Assembly: GCA_964480635.1 (NCBI GenBank)
Contig: CAYZQE010000042.1
Coordinates: 1-20,115 of the forward strand
Length of the DNA stretch: 20,115 bases
From: CAYZQE01 sp964480635
GTDB lineage: Bacteria; Pseudomonadota; Gammaproteobacteria; GCA-001735895
Reading direction: 5' to 3'
Shown here: in pieces, positions 1 to 7,132 of the stretch
Layout: each line of letters begins with the position of its first letter
Position numbering within the stretch: position 1 is the stretch's first letter
The notes under the pieces: model-generated
Told to the model about the DNA's origin: nothing
The model's database searches: none
The model's input: the letters and a program-made list of their open reading frames with translations, nothing else
Made by a program: the position numbers and the translations under genes

Positions 1-54
1 GACAAATAATGGTCTTAACTTTTGCTTATATCGCCTTTTTAAACCTTATCGACT

Positions 55-819
55 TTATTTTTTAATCATTAAGATCGGCTTTTGACAATTTGATTTGCTA
101 TTAACATCTGCAATAGTTTTGTCACCATGATAAGTAAAAACCAAAGAATACTTAACATGATTGGTTTTATTTTGAGCGGCTGCATGAAAACAATGTGCGC
201 TAAACAATAAGCAATCTCCCGCCTCTAACTCAACTGTTGTTGCTAAAGATAATCTGCTTTTATTGGCAGGATGATCGTTAATTAGAAACAGTTCTTTATC
301 TAAAGCAAAAGAATCATCATCCCAGCGATGTGAACCAGGAAGAACTAATAACCCCCCGTTTTCATTGCATTCTGAGCCTAATGCGAGCCAGCTATTAATT
401 AAATATTTATTATTAAAATGCCAATACCTAGTGTCTCTGTGCCAATTTGTTTGACTACTGAACTTTGGGTTCTTGGTCATAATGGAATTATGGTGATTAG
501 GGTTTAGGTATAATTGATCGCACTGTAAAATTTGTTTTACGCTATCGACAATAAATTGATTGTTTGCCCACTCCGAATAGAGTTTATTTCGATGATAAGC
601 ATCGCGTAAGCGCCGAATGGTCTCGCCACCGCTTTGCTCAACCGATTTAGGAGCGCCTGGGTATTGAAGCGTCGCTTCTAATTCTATCGGCTCTTCCCTA
701 TTAATGCCTTGCTGCCTTGTTTCTTCGCGTAATGCTGAAACCATGGTTTCATTAGCGGCTTGCTTTAATACTAAATAGCCATTTTGAATAAACTGAGCAA
801 GTTGGGAGGACGATAACAT
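55..819 (-). CDS. Phytanoyl-CoA dioxygenase (PhyH) family protein
   Basis: Probable Fe(II)/2-oxoglutarate-dependent oxygenase of the PhyH family, 254 aa. The iron-binding facial triad is visible as H127-x-D129 (in NWHRD) and distal H212 (CFHAAAQN). Between them, GGLLVLPGSH (155-164) is the usual PhyH loop. The residue after the distal His that normally pairs with the 2-oxoglutarate carboxylate is an Arg in many relatives. Here the matching stretch (HVKYSLVF) has Lys223, so co-substrate binding may differ. There is no signal peptide, so it is cytoplasmic. The ATG start encodes MLSSSQ. The gene stands alone on minus, downstream of the terminator that ends the ompA-like gene. The substrate cannot be deduced: this family hydroxylates fatty acyl groups, ectoine, phosphonates and many small metabolites. 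Confidence 0.8.
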   Translation of the reverse strand: MLSSSQLAQFIQNGYLVLKQAANETMVSALREETRQQGINREEPIELEATLQYPGAPKSVEQSGGETIRRLRDAYHRNKLYSEWANNQFIVDSVKQILQCDQLYLNPNHHNSIMTKNPKFSSQTNWHRDTRYWHFNNKYLINSWLALGSECNENGGLLVLPGSHRWDDDSFALDKELFLINDHPANKSRLSLATTVELEAGDCLLFSAHCFHAAAQNKTNHVKYSLVFTYHGDKTIADVNSKSNCQKPILMIKK

Positions 820-846
820 AACAAATTGAAGAGCCTAAATTAAAAT

Positions 847-875
847 TTTAGAAAGGGCCTAATGCCCTTTCTAAA
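847..875 (-). terminator. Intrinsic terminator of the OmpA-like gene
   Basis: A perfect 12-bp stem is formed by 847-858 and 864-875, with a 5-nt loop (859-863). Read on minus it starts 8 nt after the OmpA-like stop codon and is followed by a T-rich stretch (ATTTTAATTTA). It separates the OmpA-like gene from the PhyH-family gene, which therefore probably needs its own promoter in the short space left. Confidence 0.8.
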
Positions 876-883
876 AAAACAGC

Positions 884-1507
884 TTATTTTAAAATACGTA
901 ATTCAACACGGCGATTTTTTGCACGTCCTTCGTTAGTATCATTAGATGCAACCGCTTCAGTGTCGCCATAACCTCTTGCTGTTAATTGACTTGCTCCAAC
1001 ACCTTGAGTAATTAAATGCTCCATAACGGTTTCAGCACGAGCTTGAGATAGTTTTAAGTTCTTTGATGAATCACCACGATTATCGGTATGTCCTACAACT
1101 ATAATTTTAGTGCCTGGCTTTGCTTTTAATTGCTGAGCGACACTGTCTAATGTATTTAACGAAGCGCCTGTTAATTGATTAGACCCTGTTTTAAACGTCA
1201 CGCCATCAAGATTAATGACTTCCTTAACCACTGGTTCTGGAGCAGCCATATTCGAATTGACATTAGCAGCCATATTCGAACTCTCTTTAGCCATGGCAGG
1301 TTTAGAGTCTGCTTGCATTGGCGCTTTAGGCGTTGCTGTCAATGGGCATTGTTCTTTAACTGCGCTAATATCGCCGTAATAAACACAACCTGAAATTGAT
1401 TGAACATAATTGCCATAGCTGTCTTTTACAAAACCACCATATGAAAAGGCCGAAGTAGATAATACCGTTGAAATGATTGCAGTAACTAATAATTGATTGT
1501 GTTTCAT
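884..1507 (-). CDS. OmpA-domain envelope protein
   Basis: 207-aa exported protein with a C-terminal OmpA/MotB peptidoglycan-binding domain. Residues 1-22 are a Sec signal peptide (MKHNQLL..., hydrophobic core, cleavage near SAFS). A short mature N-terminus has two cysteines (C41, C54) that could form a disulfide. An Ala/Met/Ser/Asn-rich linker (about 60-95) contains a small internal repeat. The OmpA_C domain covers about 100-205: GHTDNRG with D142, LSQARAETV with R157, and AKNRRVEL with R199/R200. There is no lipobox and no room for an 8-strand barrel, so this is a periplasmic or membrane-attached protein that ties the outer layers to peptidoglycan, not classical OmpA. The Shine-Dalgarno AAGGA lies just upstream of the ATG. 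Confidence 0.85.
   Translation of the reverse strand: MKHNQLLVTAIISTVLSTSAFSYGGFVKDSYGNYVQSISGCVYYGDISAVKEQCPLTATPKAPMQADSKPAMAKESSNMAANVNSNMAAPEPVVKEVINLDGVTFKTGSNQLTGASLNTLDSVAQQLKAKPGTKIIVVGHTDNRGDSSKNLKLSQARAETVMEHLITQGVGASQLTARGYGDTEAVASNDTNEGRAKNRRVELRILK
1241..1280. repeat. Short direct repeat inside the OmpA-like gene linker
   Basis: The 16-mer AGCAGCCATATTCGAA occurs at 1241-1256 and again at 1265-1280, a 24-bp (8-codon) period. In the protein it gives two SNMAA motifs in the flexible linker between signal peptide and OmpA domain. A period of whole codons means copy number could change without a frameshift. Confidence 0.8.
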
Positions 1508-1531
1508 TGAGTTTCCTTAATGTAAATTTAA

Positions 1532-1560
1532 AAAATAACGTGTAGTCCGTAAATGCTCAA
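1532..1560 (-). promoter_or_regulatory. Candidate sigma70 promoter of the OmpA-like gene
   Basis: On minus, TTGAGC (1555-1560) and TATTTT (1532-1537) are separated by 17 nt. Each matches the sigma70 consensus at 4 of 6 positions, and the distance to the start codon at 1507 is short but adequate. Prediction by eye only. Confidence 0.35.
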
Positions 1561-1653
1561 TACATGACTTCATCTAAAATACTTGAGAAGAGTATAGATA
1601 TTAGTGAGCTTTTCAAGCTAAAGTCTTGTTTTCAGCATTGCCATTTTAAAGTT

Positions 1654-2226
1654 TTAACGAAATACTACTTTATTGGGTTCACCCAACCGAATGTCTATTA
1701 AACAGGCATTTTTTATGTCCATTTTATACATGGTATTTAAAGGTGTCTCTAAAACGTGAGCTAAAATGGCACGAATAACACCCGCATGAGCCACTAATAA
1801 AACATGCTGTCCATCATAACGTTGCTCAATATCTTTTATAACCGCTAAAACCCGCCGATAAAAAACACCTAATTTTTCGGCATTTTTTGGTGGGTTTTGC
1901 TCTGGATTTGCATAAAACAAAGCATACTCTTTAACATGCATAGCCTTAACAATGGCACGGCTCTTGCCTTCCCAATGACCAAAACCAATTTCTTTTAAGT
2001 CATCAATTGTTTCAACAGCAATGCCATATTGCCCTGCGACTTCATCAGCAAATTCTTGGCAACGCATTAAAGGTGAGGTCACAATCACATCCCATGACTC
2101 ATGATGCTTAACCGCATCACGCATTTGCTGCCATCCATTATCAGATAAAGGGTCGTCTATCGAGTGACCCCGATACCGCTTGCCACCTTGTGGCTCCCCG
2201 TGTCGCATTAAATCTAGTTTAACCAT
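1654..2226 (-). CDS. Histidine phosphatase family protein (phosphoglycerate mutase-like)
   Basis: 190-aa cytoplasmic phosphatase of the branch-1 histidine phosphatase superfamily. The phosphoacceptor motif is R8-H9-G10 at the N-terminus. R55 (SPLMRCQE), E79 (KEIGFGHWEG) and the second catalytic His147 (AHAGV) are all present, so it should be active. The length and the GFGxWEG motif resemble the CobC/GpmB-like group (alpha-ribazole phosphatase and relatives). No cobalamin genes are nearby, so the substrate is open. It starts 4 nt after the ampE stop with only a weak ribosome binding site, so it is the third gene of an ampD-ampE operon and probably translationally coupled. AmpE is itself related to CobD/CbiB, which may explain CobC-like annotations for this neighbour. 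Confidence 0.85.
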   Translation of the reverse strand: MVKLDLMRHGEPQGGKRYRGHSIDDPLSDNGWQQMRDAVKHHESWDVIVTSPLMRCQEFADEVAGQYGIAVETIDDLKEIGFGHWEGKSRAIVKAMHVKEYALFYANPEQNPPKNAEKLGVFYRRVLAVIKDIEQRYDGQHVLLVAHAGVIRAILAHVLETPLNTMYKMDIKNACLIDIRLGEPNKVVFR

Positions 2227-2230
2227 TATC

Positions 2231-3091
2231 TTACAACCAAGTTAGGATCAAACTAAAAACAAGCCACACAACCAATGAACGAAGTACGAGACCTCTAGCT
2301 TTTTTTACGTCGTTTGATGCTTGCTGATCTGTTTCTATGCCATTAAATTGAATGGCGCCACGACCACCCGATATCAAAATACCATGATTTATTTCGTTCA
2401 CCTCAACCAAATCATTCGCCGCTTTTTTATACCCCGAAAATGCACCTTCGAAGTGACCACTCACCATAAAGGCAGCAATGGTTAATCTAGCTGGAATCCA
2501 TTCTAAATACCCAAGCAATTCTGTAAACTTTCGAGTTAATGCCTGCTTTTCATCATCTCTAATCGATAATTTAGTGCTTCGTTCAATCAGTCTATAAAAA
2601 ACGGCCCCTAAAGCACCCAATACAACAAACCAAAATATGCACGCAAAAATACGTCGATGAGACCCTGTAAAAATAGCATCTACTACTTGGGCGGCTTGAT
2701 CGCTTAAACTCATTTCTGCAGGTTTTTCACGAAGTGCAGAGGCTGCTTCAAAACGCTTCTGTTCATCACCAATATCAATACTATGCAAATATTCATCCAC
2801 TTGCTGATCCGTATCTAAAGGCCCTAAACAATAAAACAGCACCACCACATTAAAGGCCAGTGCAAATAAACCAAATAGTCCATTTGCAAAAATCCCTTGT
2901 AAAAATGAGACTAAAAGCAGTAAGGGCAACATTAAAACAATCAAACTAACCCAAGCAGGGAGGCGTGAAATAGACAACACATCGGTCATCCAATCTGCAT
3001 AGTCTTGTAACCACTTAAATCGCCTAAATGTTTGAAGCTGGCTAAAGATTCGATCGACGACTAATGCAATAATAATGCTTATAAATATCAT
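2231..3091 (-). CDS. ampE: AmpE-like inner-membrane protein
   Basis: 286-aa polytopic membrane protein matching AmpE, the putative signalling partner encoded after AmpD. Hydrophobic segments are visible near residues 2-12, 46-66, 70-90, 147-167 and 270-286. The N-terminal pattern (I..ALVVDRIFSQL) and the EG(A)FSGYKKA/NHGILISGGRGA region fit the AmpE/CobD-like family. It lies 31 nt downstream of ampD and 4 nt upstream of the histidine phosphatase gene. AmpE function is poorly defined; it is linked to sensing cell-wall recycling and beta-lactamase induction in enterobacteria. No ampC or ampR is seen in this window, so here it more likely belongs to basic peptidoglycan recycling. Confidence 0.85.
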   Translation of the reverse strand: MIFISIIIALVVDRIFSQLQTFRRFKWLQDYADWMTDVLSISRLPAWVSLIVLMLPLLLLVSFLQGIFANGLFGLFALAFNVVVLFYCLGPLDTDQQVDEYLHSIDIGDEQKRFEAASALREKPAEMSLSDQAAQVVDAIFTGSHRRIFACIFWFVVLGALGAVFYRLIERSTKLSIRDDEKQALTRKFTELLGYLEWIPARLTIAAFMVSGHFEGAFSGYKKAANDLVEVNEINHGILISGGRGAIQFNGIETDQQASNDVKKARGLVLRSLVVWLVFSLILTWL

Positions 3092-3122
3092 TTTTTAATT
3101 CTACTGTTTTTAGTTTATTGTT

Positions 3123-3683
3123 TTATTCAGCACTTAAGCGCTGCCAATCAAAGGCTTCGCCTGGGTCTGTTTTGCGCCCCGGAGCTATCTCATTATGCCC
3201 CACCACGGCATCAGTGCCAATCTTCGGATACTTTAACTTTAAGGTTTTTAATACTTTGCTAAGTTGGTCATATTGCGCATCTTCATAAGTAATATGATCA
3301 GCACCTTCTAGCTCGATACCTATTGCAAAATCATTACAACGTTCACGCTGTTGCCACGTTGAAACCCCTGCATGCCATGCGCGTTGGTTAAAAGAAACAA
3401 ATTGAATCACTTCACCATCACGACGGATGAGCAAATGAGCAGAGACATGCATCTCTTTTAATTGCTTAAAATAATCATGTTCATCATGATTTAACTGGTT
3501 ACAAAATAACTGTTCTATATAATGTCCACCAAATTGATTGGGCGGTAGACTAATGCCATGCACCACAATTAAACAAATATCTGATTCATCAGGTCGGTCA
3601 TCGCAGTTTGGTGATAAGCAGTGAGACACGCTTGAGTTGGCTTTTTGCAACCAGCCGTCATCCGCTATATTGAATTCATCCAT
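3123..3683 (-). CDS. ampD: 1,6-anhydro-N-acetylmuramyl-L-alanine amidase AmpD
   Basis: 186-aa zinc amidase that removes the stem peptide from anhydro-muropeptides in the cytoplasm during cell-wall recycling. The Amidase_2 fold is recognisable. Zinc ligands are H42 (VVHGISLPP), H163 (VVGHNEIAPGRKTDPG) and D173. The catalytic Glu is probably E124 (IGIELEG), and K171 sits before the TDPG motif; spacing agrees with Citrobacter AmpD (His34, His154, Asp164) within a few residues. No signal peptide is seen, which separates it from the periplasmic AmiD/AmpDh proteins. It is first in the ampD-ampE-phosphatase operon and divergent from rep across only 32 bp, so the two promoters must overlap or lie inside the opposite coding regions. 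Confidence 0.95.
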   Translation of the reverse strand: MDEFNIADDGWLQKANSSVSHCLSPNCDDRPDESDICLIVVHGISLPPNQFGGHYIEQLFCNQLNHDEHDYFKQLKEMHVSAHLLIRRDGEVIQFVSFNQRAWHAGVSTWQQRERCNDFAIGIELEGADHITYEDAQYDQLSKVLKTLKLKYPKIGTDAVVGHNEIAPGRKTDPGEAFDWQRLSAE

Positions 3684-3715
3684 CCACTAAAAGCTCAATA
3701 AAATTAAGATACAGT

Positions 3716-5725
3716 ATGTCACTACAATCCATGAATTCACAACAACAATTGGCCGTTACCACGATTGAGCGACCGTGTTTAGTGCTTGCTGGTGCAGGGA
3801 GTGGTAAAACACGCGTCATTACCCAAAAAATTGTTCATCTTATAAAAAAACATAATTATGCGGCTCATAGCATTCGTGCTGTGACCTTTACCAATAAATC
3901 TGCCCGCGAAATGAAGCAACGGGTACAACAAAGTTTAGATGCGAAGTTACGCCGTGGTTTAAAAATATCGACATTTCACACGCTTGGTTTAAACATTATC
4001 CAACAAGAATATTTTGCACTGGGTTATCGCAAAGGGTTTAGCATTATTGATTCTAAAGATGCTGAAAATTGTATTAAAGAATTACAACACAAAACAGAGC
4101 CTGATAAAGACCAAATAAAACAAACGCAATATCAAATAAGTCGTTGGAAAAATGATTTTGTTTCACCTGAAACTGCTTTAGCGCAAGCTGACGGTGCTTT
4201 AGAGCAACATGATGCACAAATCTATATGGCTTATCAATCTCATATTAAAGCCTGCAATACTTTAGATTTTGATGACCTCATTATGCAACCTGTGGTGTTA
4301 TTTCGCAGCCATGAGAATGTATTAAATAAATGGCAAGAGCGTATTAAATATTTATTAGTCGATGAGTACCAAGACACCAATACCAGCCAATATGAATTAA
4401 TTAAATTACTCTGCGGCATTCGCCAAAAATTAACCGTTGTAGGTGATGACGATCAGTCTATCTATGCTTGGCGTGGTGCAAAACCAGAGAACTTATTACG
4501 TCTTAAAGATGACTTCCCTCAGCTTAAAGTGGTTAAACTAGAACAAAATTACCGCTCAACAAATACCATTTTAAATGCCGCCAATGCGGTCATTAAAAAC
4601 AACCCTCACACCTTTGAAAAAAAACTGTGGTCTGCTTCTGACGAAGGCGAAAAAATCAATGTGTTGCCCTGTAACACAGCCAATGATGAAGCTAATAAAG
4701 TCATTATTGATTTAATATCAACAAAATTTCAAACCGGTGCTGATTATAAAAGTTTTGCCATTTTATACCGTGGCAATTTTCAATCACGGATTTATGAATC
4801 TGCCTTACGTGACCAGAATATCCCTTATCAAATAACCGGTGGCACTGCCTTTTTTGAACGCGCTGAAATCAAAGATATTATTGCCTATTTACGTCTAATC
4901 ACTAACCCCACTGACGATACCGCTTTGCTACGAATCATTAACACGCCTCGTCGTGAAATAGGCTCTAACACGTTAAAAACATTGGGCGAATATGCGGCTA
5001 GTCGACATAGCCCATTATCATCTGTTTTACATGAAGTTGGTTTACAATCACTATTATCGGCTAGAGCTTGGGCGCGCTTAGAGCAGTTCACCAGCTTTAT
5101 TAGCGAGTTGCAAAAAAAATATCAAGACCAAGATGGGGTGAGTTTCACTCGCTCTTTAATCACTCAATTAGCCTATGAAGATTGGCTGAGAAACACCAGT
5201 AGTTCTGAAAAACAGGCCCAAGCAAAATGGGACAATGTACAAGAGCTTTTAAGCTGGATGGGTAATTTACAAAAAAACAATGATGATGAAAGCCTCGACA
5301 CCATTGTCTCCCAATTAACGCTAATGTCTATTTTAGAAAACAACGAAGATAAAAAAGATAATGACAGCGTGCAACTAATGACTTTTCACGCCGCAAAAGG
5401 TTTAGAGTTCCCCAATGTTTATTTGGTAGGATTTGAAGAAGATACTTTGCCACACCACCAATGCCAAGATGATGAAGGTATTCAAGAAGAACGCCGTTTA
5501 GCTTATGTCGGGATTACTCGCGCTGAAAAACAACTCACCATTAGCTATGCAAAAACACGGCAAAAATATGGCGATGCAACTCAATGCGAAGTCAGCCGCT
5601 TTTTACAAGAAATTCCAGAAGAATTATTGAAAGGTGCAGAGCACTTAAAACCACTCAGCAAAGAAGAAAAGAAGACCCAAGGTAATGATGCTTTAGCAGG
5701 GCTAAAGGCCATGCTAAAGCAGTAA
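3716..5725 (+). CDS. rep: ATP-dependent DNA helicase Rep (UvrD/Rep superfamily 1)
   Basis: 669-aa 3'-5' DNA helicase, close to the 673 aa of E. coli Rep, which clears proteins ahead of replication forks and helps restart. SF1 motifs are in order: Q-motif region (MNSQQQLAV), Walker A AGAGSGKT (25-32), motif Ia VTFTNKSAREM, Walker B LLVDEYQDTN (D216, E217), motif III GDDDQSIYAWRG, motif IV EQNYRST, motif V MTFHAAKGLEF and motif VI YVGITRAEKQL. The shorter C-terminus and ALAGLKAMLKQ ending fit Rep rather than UvrD, which carries a longer tail. It is a single gene: ampD is divergent upstream, and the PEP-CTERM gene converges with only 4 nt between the stop codons. No terminator is visible, so transcripts probably overlap. 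Confidence 0.95.
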   Translation: MSLQSMNSQQQLAVTTIERPCLVLAGAGSGKTRVITQKIVHLIKKHNYAAHSIRAVTFTNKSAREMKQRVQQSLDAKLRRGLKISTFHTLGLNIIQQEYFALGYRKGFSIIDSKDAENCIKELQHKTEPDKDQIKQTQYQISRWKNDFVSPETALAQADGALEQHDAQIYMAYQSHIKACNTLDFDDLIMQPVVLFRSHENVLNKWQERIKYLLVDEYQDTNTSQYELIKLLCGIRQKLTVVGDDDQSIYAWRGAKPENLLRLKDDFPQLKVVKLEQNYRSTNTILNAANAVIKNNPHTFEKKLWSASDEGEKINVLPCNTANDEANKVIIDLISTKFQTGADYKSFAILYRGNFQSRIYESALRDQNIPYQITGGTAFFERAEIKDIIAYLRLITNPTDDTALLRIINTPRREIGSNTLKTLGEYAASRHSPLSSVLHEVGLQSLLSARAWARLEQFTSFISELQKKYQDQDGVSFTRSLITQLAYEDWLRNTSSSEKQAQAKWDNVQELLSWMGNLQKNNDDESLDTIVSQLTLMSILENNEDKKDNDSVQLMTFHAAKGLEFPNVYLVGFEEDTLPHHQCQDDEGIQEERRLAYVGITRAEKQLTISYAKTRQKYGDATQCEVSRFLQEIPEELLKGAEHLKPLSKEEKKTQGNDALAGLKAMLKQ

Positions 5726-5729
5726 ACGT

Positions 5730-6407
5730 TTATTTTCTTTTACGTTTTACCATCCCAAAGCCTAATAAACCCAAACCCATTAAAGCAATAATTGATGGTT
5801 CAGGTACGTTTGTTACACAACTTCCTTGGGCGATAGAAAAGTTACCAACTCCCCAATAGTCTGGGTCAATAATCACAGAGCTTACATAAGAGCAATTGCC
5901 TGCTGTTGCATGACTATTATCCGCATAAATACCAAACCCTGGAGTATATTGTCTATTCACATCAAAATACTCTTTGCCCAAACCAACACCCATTGAATCT
6001 GTAGCGTTTAACCAACCACGTCCATTACCTAAATCAGCACCCACATTAAATGAAAATGCTAAGGTATTTTCAGGGAGAATAATTTTTATCCAACTGACAT
6101 CAGTTGTATAGGCATTATAGTTTTGACTTTCTCCATTAAGCCACCAGCCAATGTCATGGGCCGTATCTTCTGTTAAAGCTAGAGCATTGCCATTTATATC
6201 TTCAATAGATAAGCTGCCGCCTAATGGAGACGCAATACTCGATGTAGAAAGCCCCGGTTCGAGAAAACTAAAATCCGTCAATTCGTAACCACCCATTGTG
6301 GATGGGGTTGCACCACTTCCGTAGCGCTCTAACACCAAAGACGCATTTGCATACGATGCAAAAAAGTAACTCACTAAAAGAACAGTACTTAACAACAATT
6401 TTTTCAT
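5730..6407 (-). CDS. PEP-CTERM sorting domain protein
   Basis: 225-aa secreted protein with a Sec signal peptide (1-22, MKKLLLSTVLLV... to ANA) and a C-terminal sorting tail: VPEP at 201-204, a hydrophobic stretch IIALMGLGLLGFGMV, then KRKRK. Such tails are recognised by exosortases (EpsH family), which process the protein for release or surface attachment, usually in exopolysaccharide-producing bacteria. The mature domain is Gly/Ser/Asn-rich with one Cys pair (GNCSYV...GSCVTN). It is not a family I recognise. An ATG 12 nt further upstream (6419) is in frame. The start at 6407 is preferred because GAGG lies 6 nt before it and it gives a clean signal peptide. No exosortase gene is in this window. 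It converges with rep with 4 nt between stops. Confidence 0.85.
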   Translation of the reverse strand: MKKLLLSTVLLVSYFFASYANASLVLERYGSGATPSTMGGYELTDFSFLEPGLSTSSIASPLGGSLSIEDINGNALALTEDTAHDIGWWLNGESQNYNAYTTDVSWIKIILPENTLAFSFNVGADLGNGRGWLNATDSMGVGLGKEYFDVNRQYTPGFGIYADNSHATAGNCSYVSSVIIDPDYWGVGNFSIAQGSCVTNVPEPSIIALMGLGLLGFGMVKRKRK

Positions 6408-6461
6408 ATCGAGCCTCATAAATTAAAAAAATAAAGAAACATCCTTTTCCAACATGATGAA

Positions 6462-6503
6462 ATTATAGCTTTTTTAATTAAAACATCTGTTAAAGCGGTC
6501 ACA
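6462..6503 (-). promoter_or_regulatory. Candidate CRP-like box and -10 element upstream of the PEP-CTERM gene
   Basis: On minus, TATAAT (6462-6467) has no good -35. A near-palindrome TGTGA-N6-TAACA (6488-6503) matches 9 of 10 conserved positions of the CRP/FNR-superfamily consensus TGTGA-N6-TCACA. Its centre lies about 41 nt upstream of the predicted transcription start, where class II activators bind. The leader would be about 48 nt. Pattern matching only. Confidence 0.35.
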
Positions 6504-6572
6504 CTTTATAAAATTTATATCTTGAAACTATTAATATGAGACTTTTACACAAGACAGAAGCGAAAAAAAATA

Positions 6573-6649
6573 GGTTAAAATTTGCCTGATTGAGGCGAAA
6601 AATCCAGGTAATAGCGAGCTATTGACCAATTAGCAGGCGAATTTTAATC
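6573..6649. repeat. 77-bp imperfect hairpin element
   Basis: This is the main structure in the roughly 320-bp gene-free stretch between the PEP-CTERM gene and the 77-aa gene. Outer arms 6573-6588 and 6634-6649 pair over 16 positions, 14 Watson-Crick and 2 G-U. Inside, AATAGC-GA-GCTATT (6610-6623) forms a tip hairpin extended by GGT/ACC. A T-run follows at 6651-6655, so on plus it also resembles a terminator. It may be a small dispersed repeat, an RNA structure or a MITE relic. No second copy is visible in this window. Confidence 0.6.
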
Positions 6650-6668
6650 ATTTTTATGAGTTTCTGTT

Positions 6669-6697
6669 TTGCGCAAAGGCCTCAATATAGGTAATAT
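6669..6697 (+). promoter_or_regulatory. Possible promoter for the 77-aa gene
   Basis: TTGCGC (6669-6674) and TAATAT (6692-6697) are spaced by 17 nt and lie about 30 nt before the ATG at 6727. The -35 is weak (TTG conserved only). Confidence 0.25.
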
Positions 6698-6726
6698 ATT
6701 CAATATTTACACTTTGGAAACACCAC

Positions 6727-6960
6727 ATGCAATATTTCGTATACCACATCACTAGCGTTAGCACAGTGGTTAAAAACCTTAAAAAAATAGAGAGCTTCGA
6801 TAAATACAAAGATGCAAGAACGTTAGTTCGTAAACTTCGTGCTGAACAAGAAGATGCCAAAATAACTTTTCAGGTTATCTTTGCCGAAAATGAATTTGAT
6901 GCAGAAGAAAAACTGCAAGAAAAACGAGAAGCCCCTATTTTAGAAGAATGGGAAAAATAA
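6727..6960 (+). CDS. Small conserved hypothetical protein (77 aa)
   Basis: 77-aa soluble, highly charged protein that I cannot name. It starts MQYFVYHI. The middle has KYKDARTLVRKLRAEQ, and the end is acidic and basic in turn (FAENEFDAEEKLQEKREAPILEEWEK). The pattern suggests a beta strand followed by long amphipathic helices. There is no Cys, signal peptide or membrane segment. The layout resembles small proteins I associate with several beta- and gammaproteobacteria, but no function is known to me. The start is supported by GGAA upstream (TTTGGAAACACCAC before ATG). The reverse-strand frame over its 5' part has no features of a gene. The 121-bp palindrome begins 50 bp downstream. Confidence 0.7.
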   Translation: MQYFVYHITSVSTVVKNLKKIESFDKYKDARTLVRKLRAEQEDAKITFQVIFAENEFDAEEKLQEKREAPILEEWEK

Positions 6961-7010
6961 CCGTTAACAACCGATGAACCACATCTTCGCACTAATAGTA
7001 TTAGATACTT

Positions 7011-7131
7011 GTCGTGGCTCAGTGCGCCTCTGGAATGCGTCAGTTCAAGGCAAAAAATATGAATTGATAAGCATCAATGATTGTTTTTTAACGCCGAAAT
7101 GGCGCATTACAGAGGCACACTGAGTTACGAC
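7011..7131. repeat. 121-bp imperfect palindromic element (MITE-like or structured RNA)
   Basis: Arms 7011-7042 and 7100-7131 are inverted copies of each other, 27 of 32 positions identical. The arms begin GTCGT and include CTCAGTG and GCCTCTG. Inner parts also pair (GGC with GCC, A-run with T-run), and the centre is ATTGAT-AAGC-ATCAAT, so the whole unit can fold into one long hairpin. The outer 29 nt of the left arm are about 66% GC, clearly richer than the surroundings. No obvious target-site duplication is seen at the ends. The right end lies 1 nt before the ATG of the next gene. Confidence 0.85.
7064..7077. promoter_or_regulatory. Perfect FNR/ANR-type box at the palindrome centre
   Basis: TTGATAAGCATCAA matches the FNR/ANR consensus TTGAT-N4-ATCAA at all 10 conserved positions. 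It is centred almost exactly on the midpoint of the 121-bp palindrome. No -10 element is seen at the spacing of a normal activated promoter on either side, so a regulatory role is uncertain. Confidence 0.4.
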
Positions 7132-7132
7132 A

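Noticed and set aside
1606..1618. AGCTT-TTC-AAGCT hairpin after the histidine phosphatase gene as a terminator
   Set aside because: Stem is only 5 bp and no T-run follows on minus.
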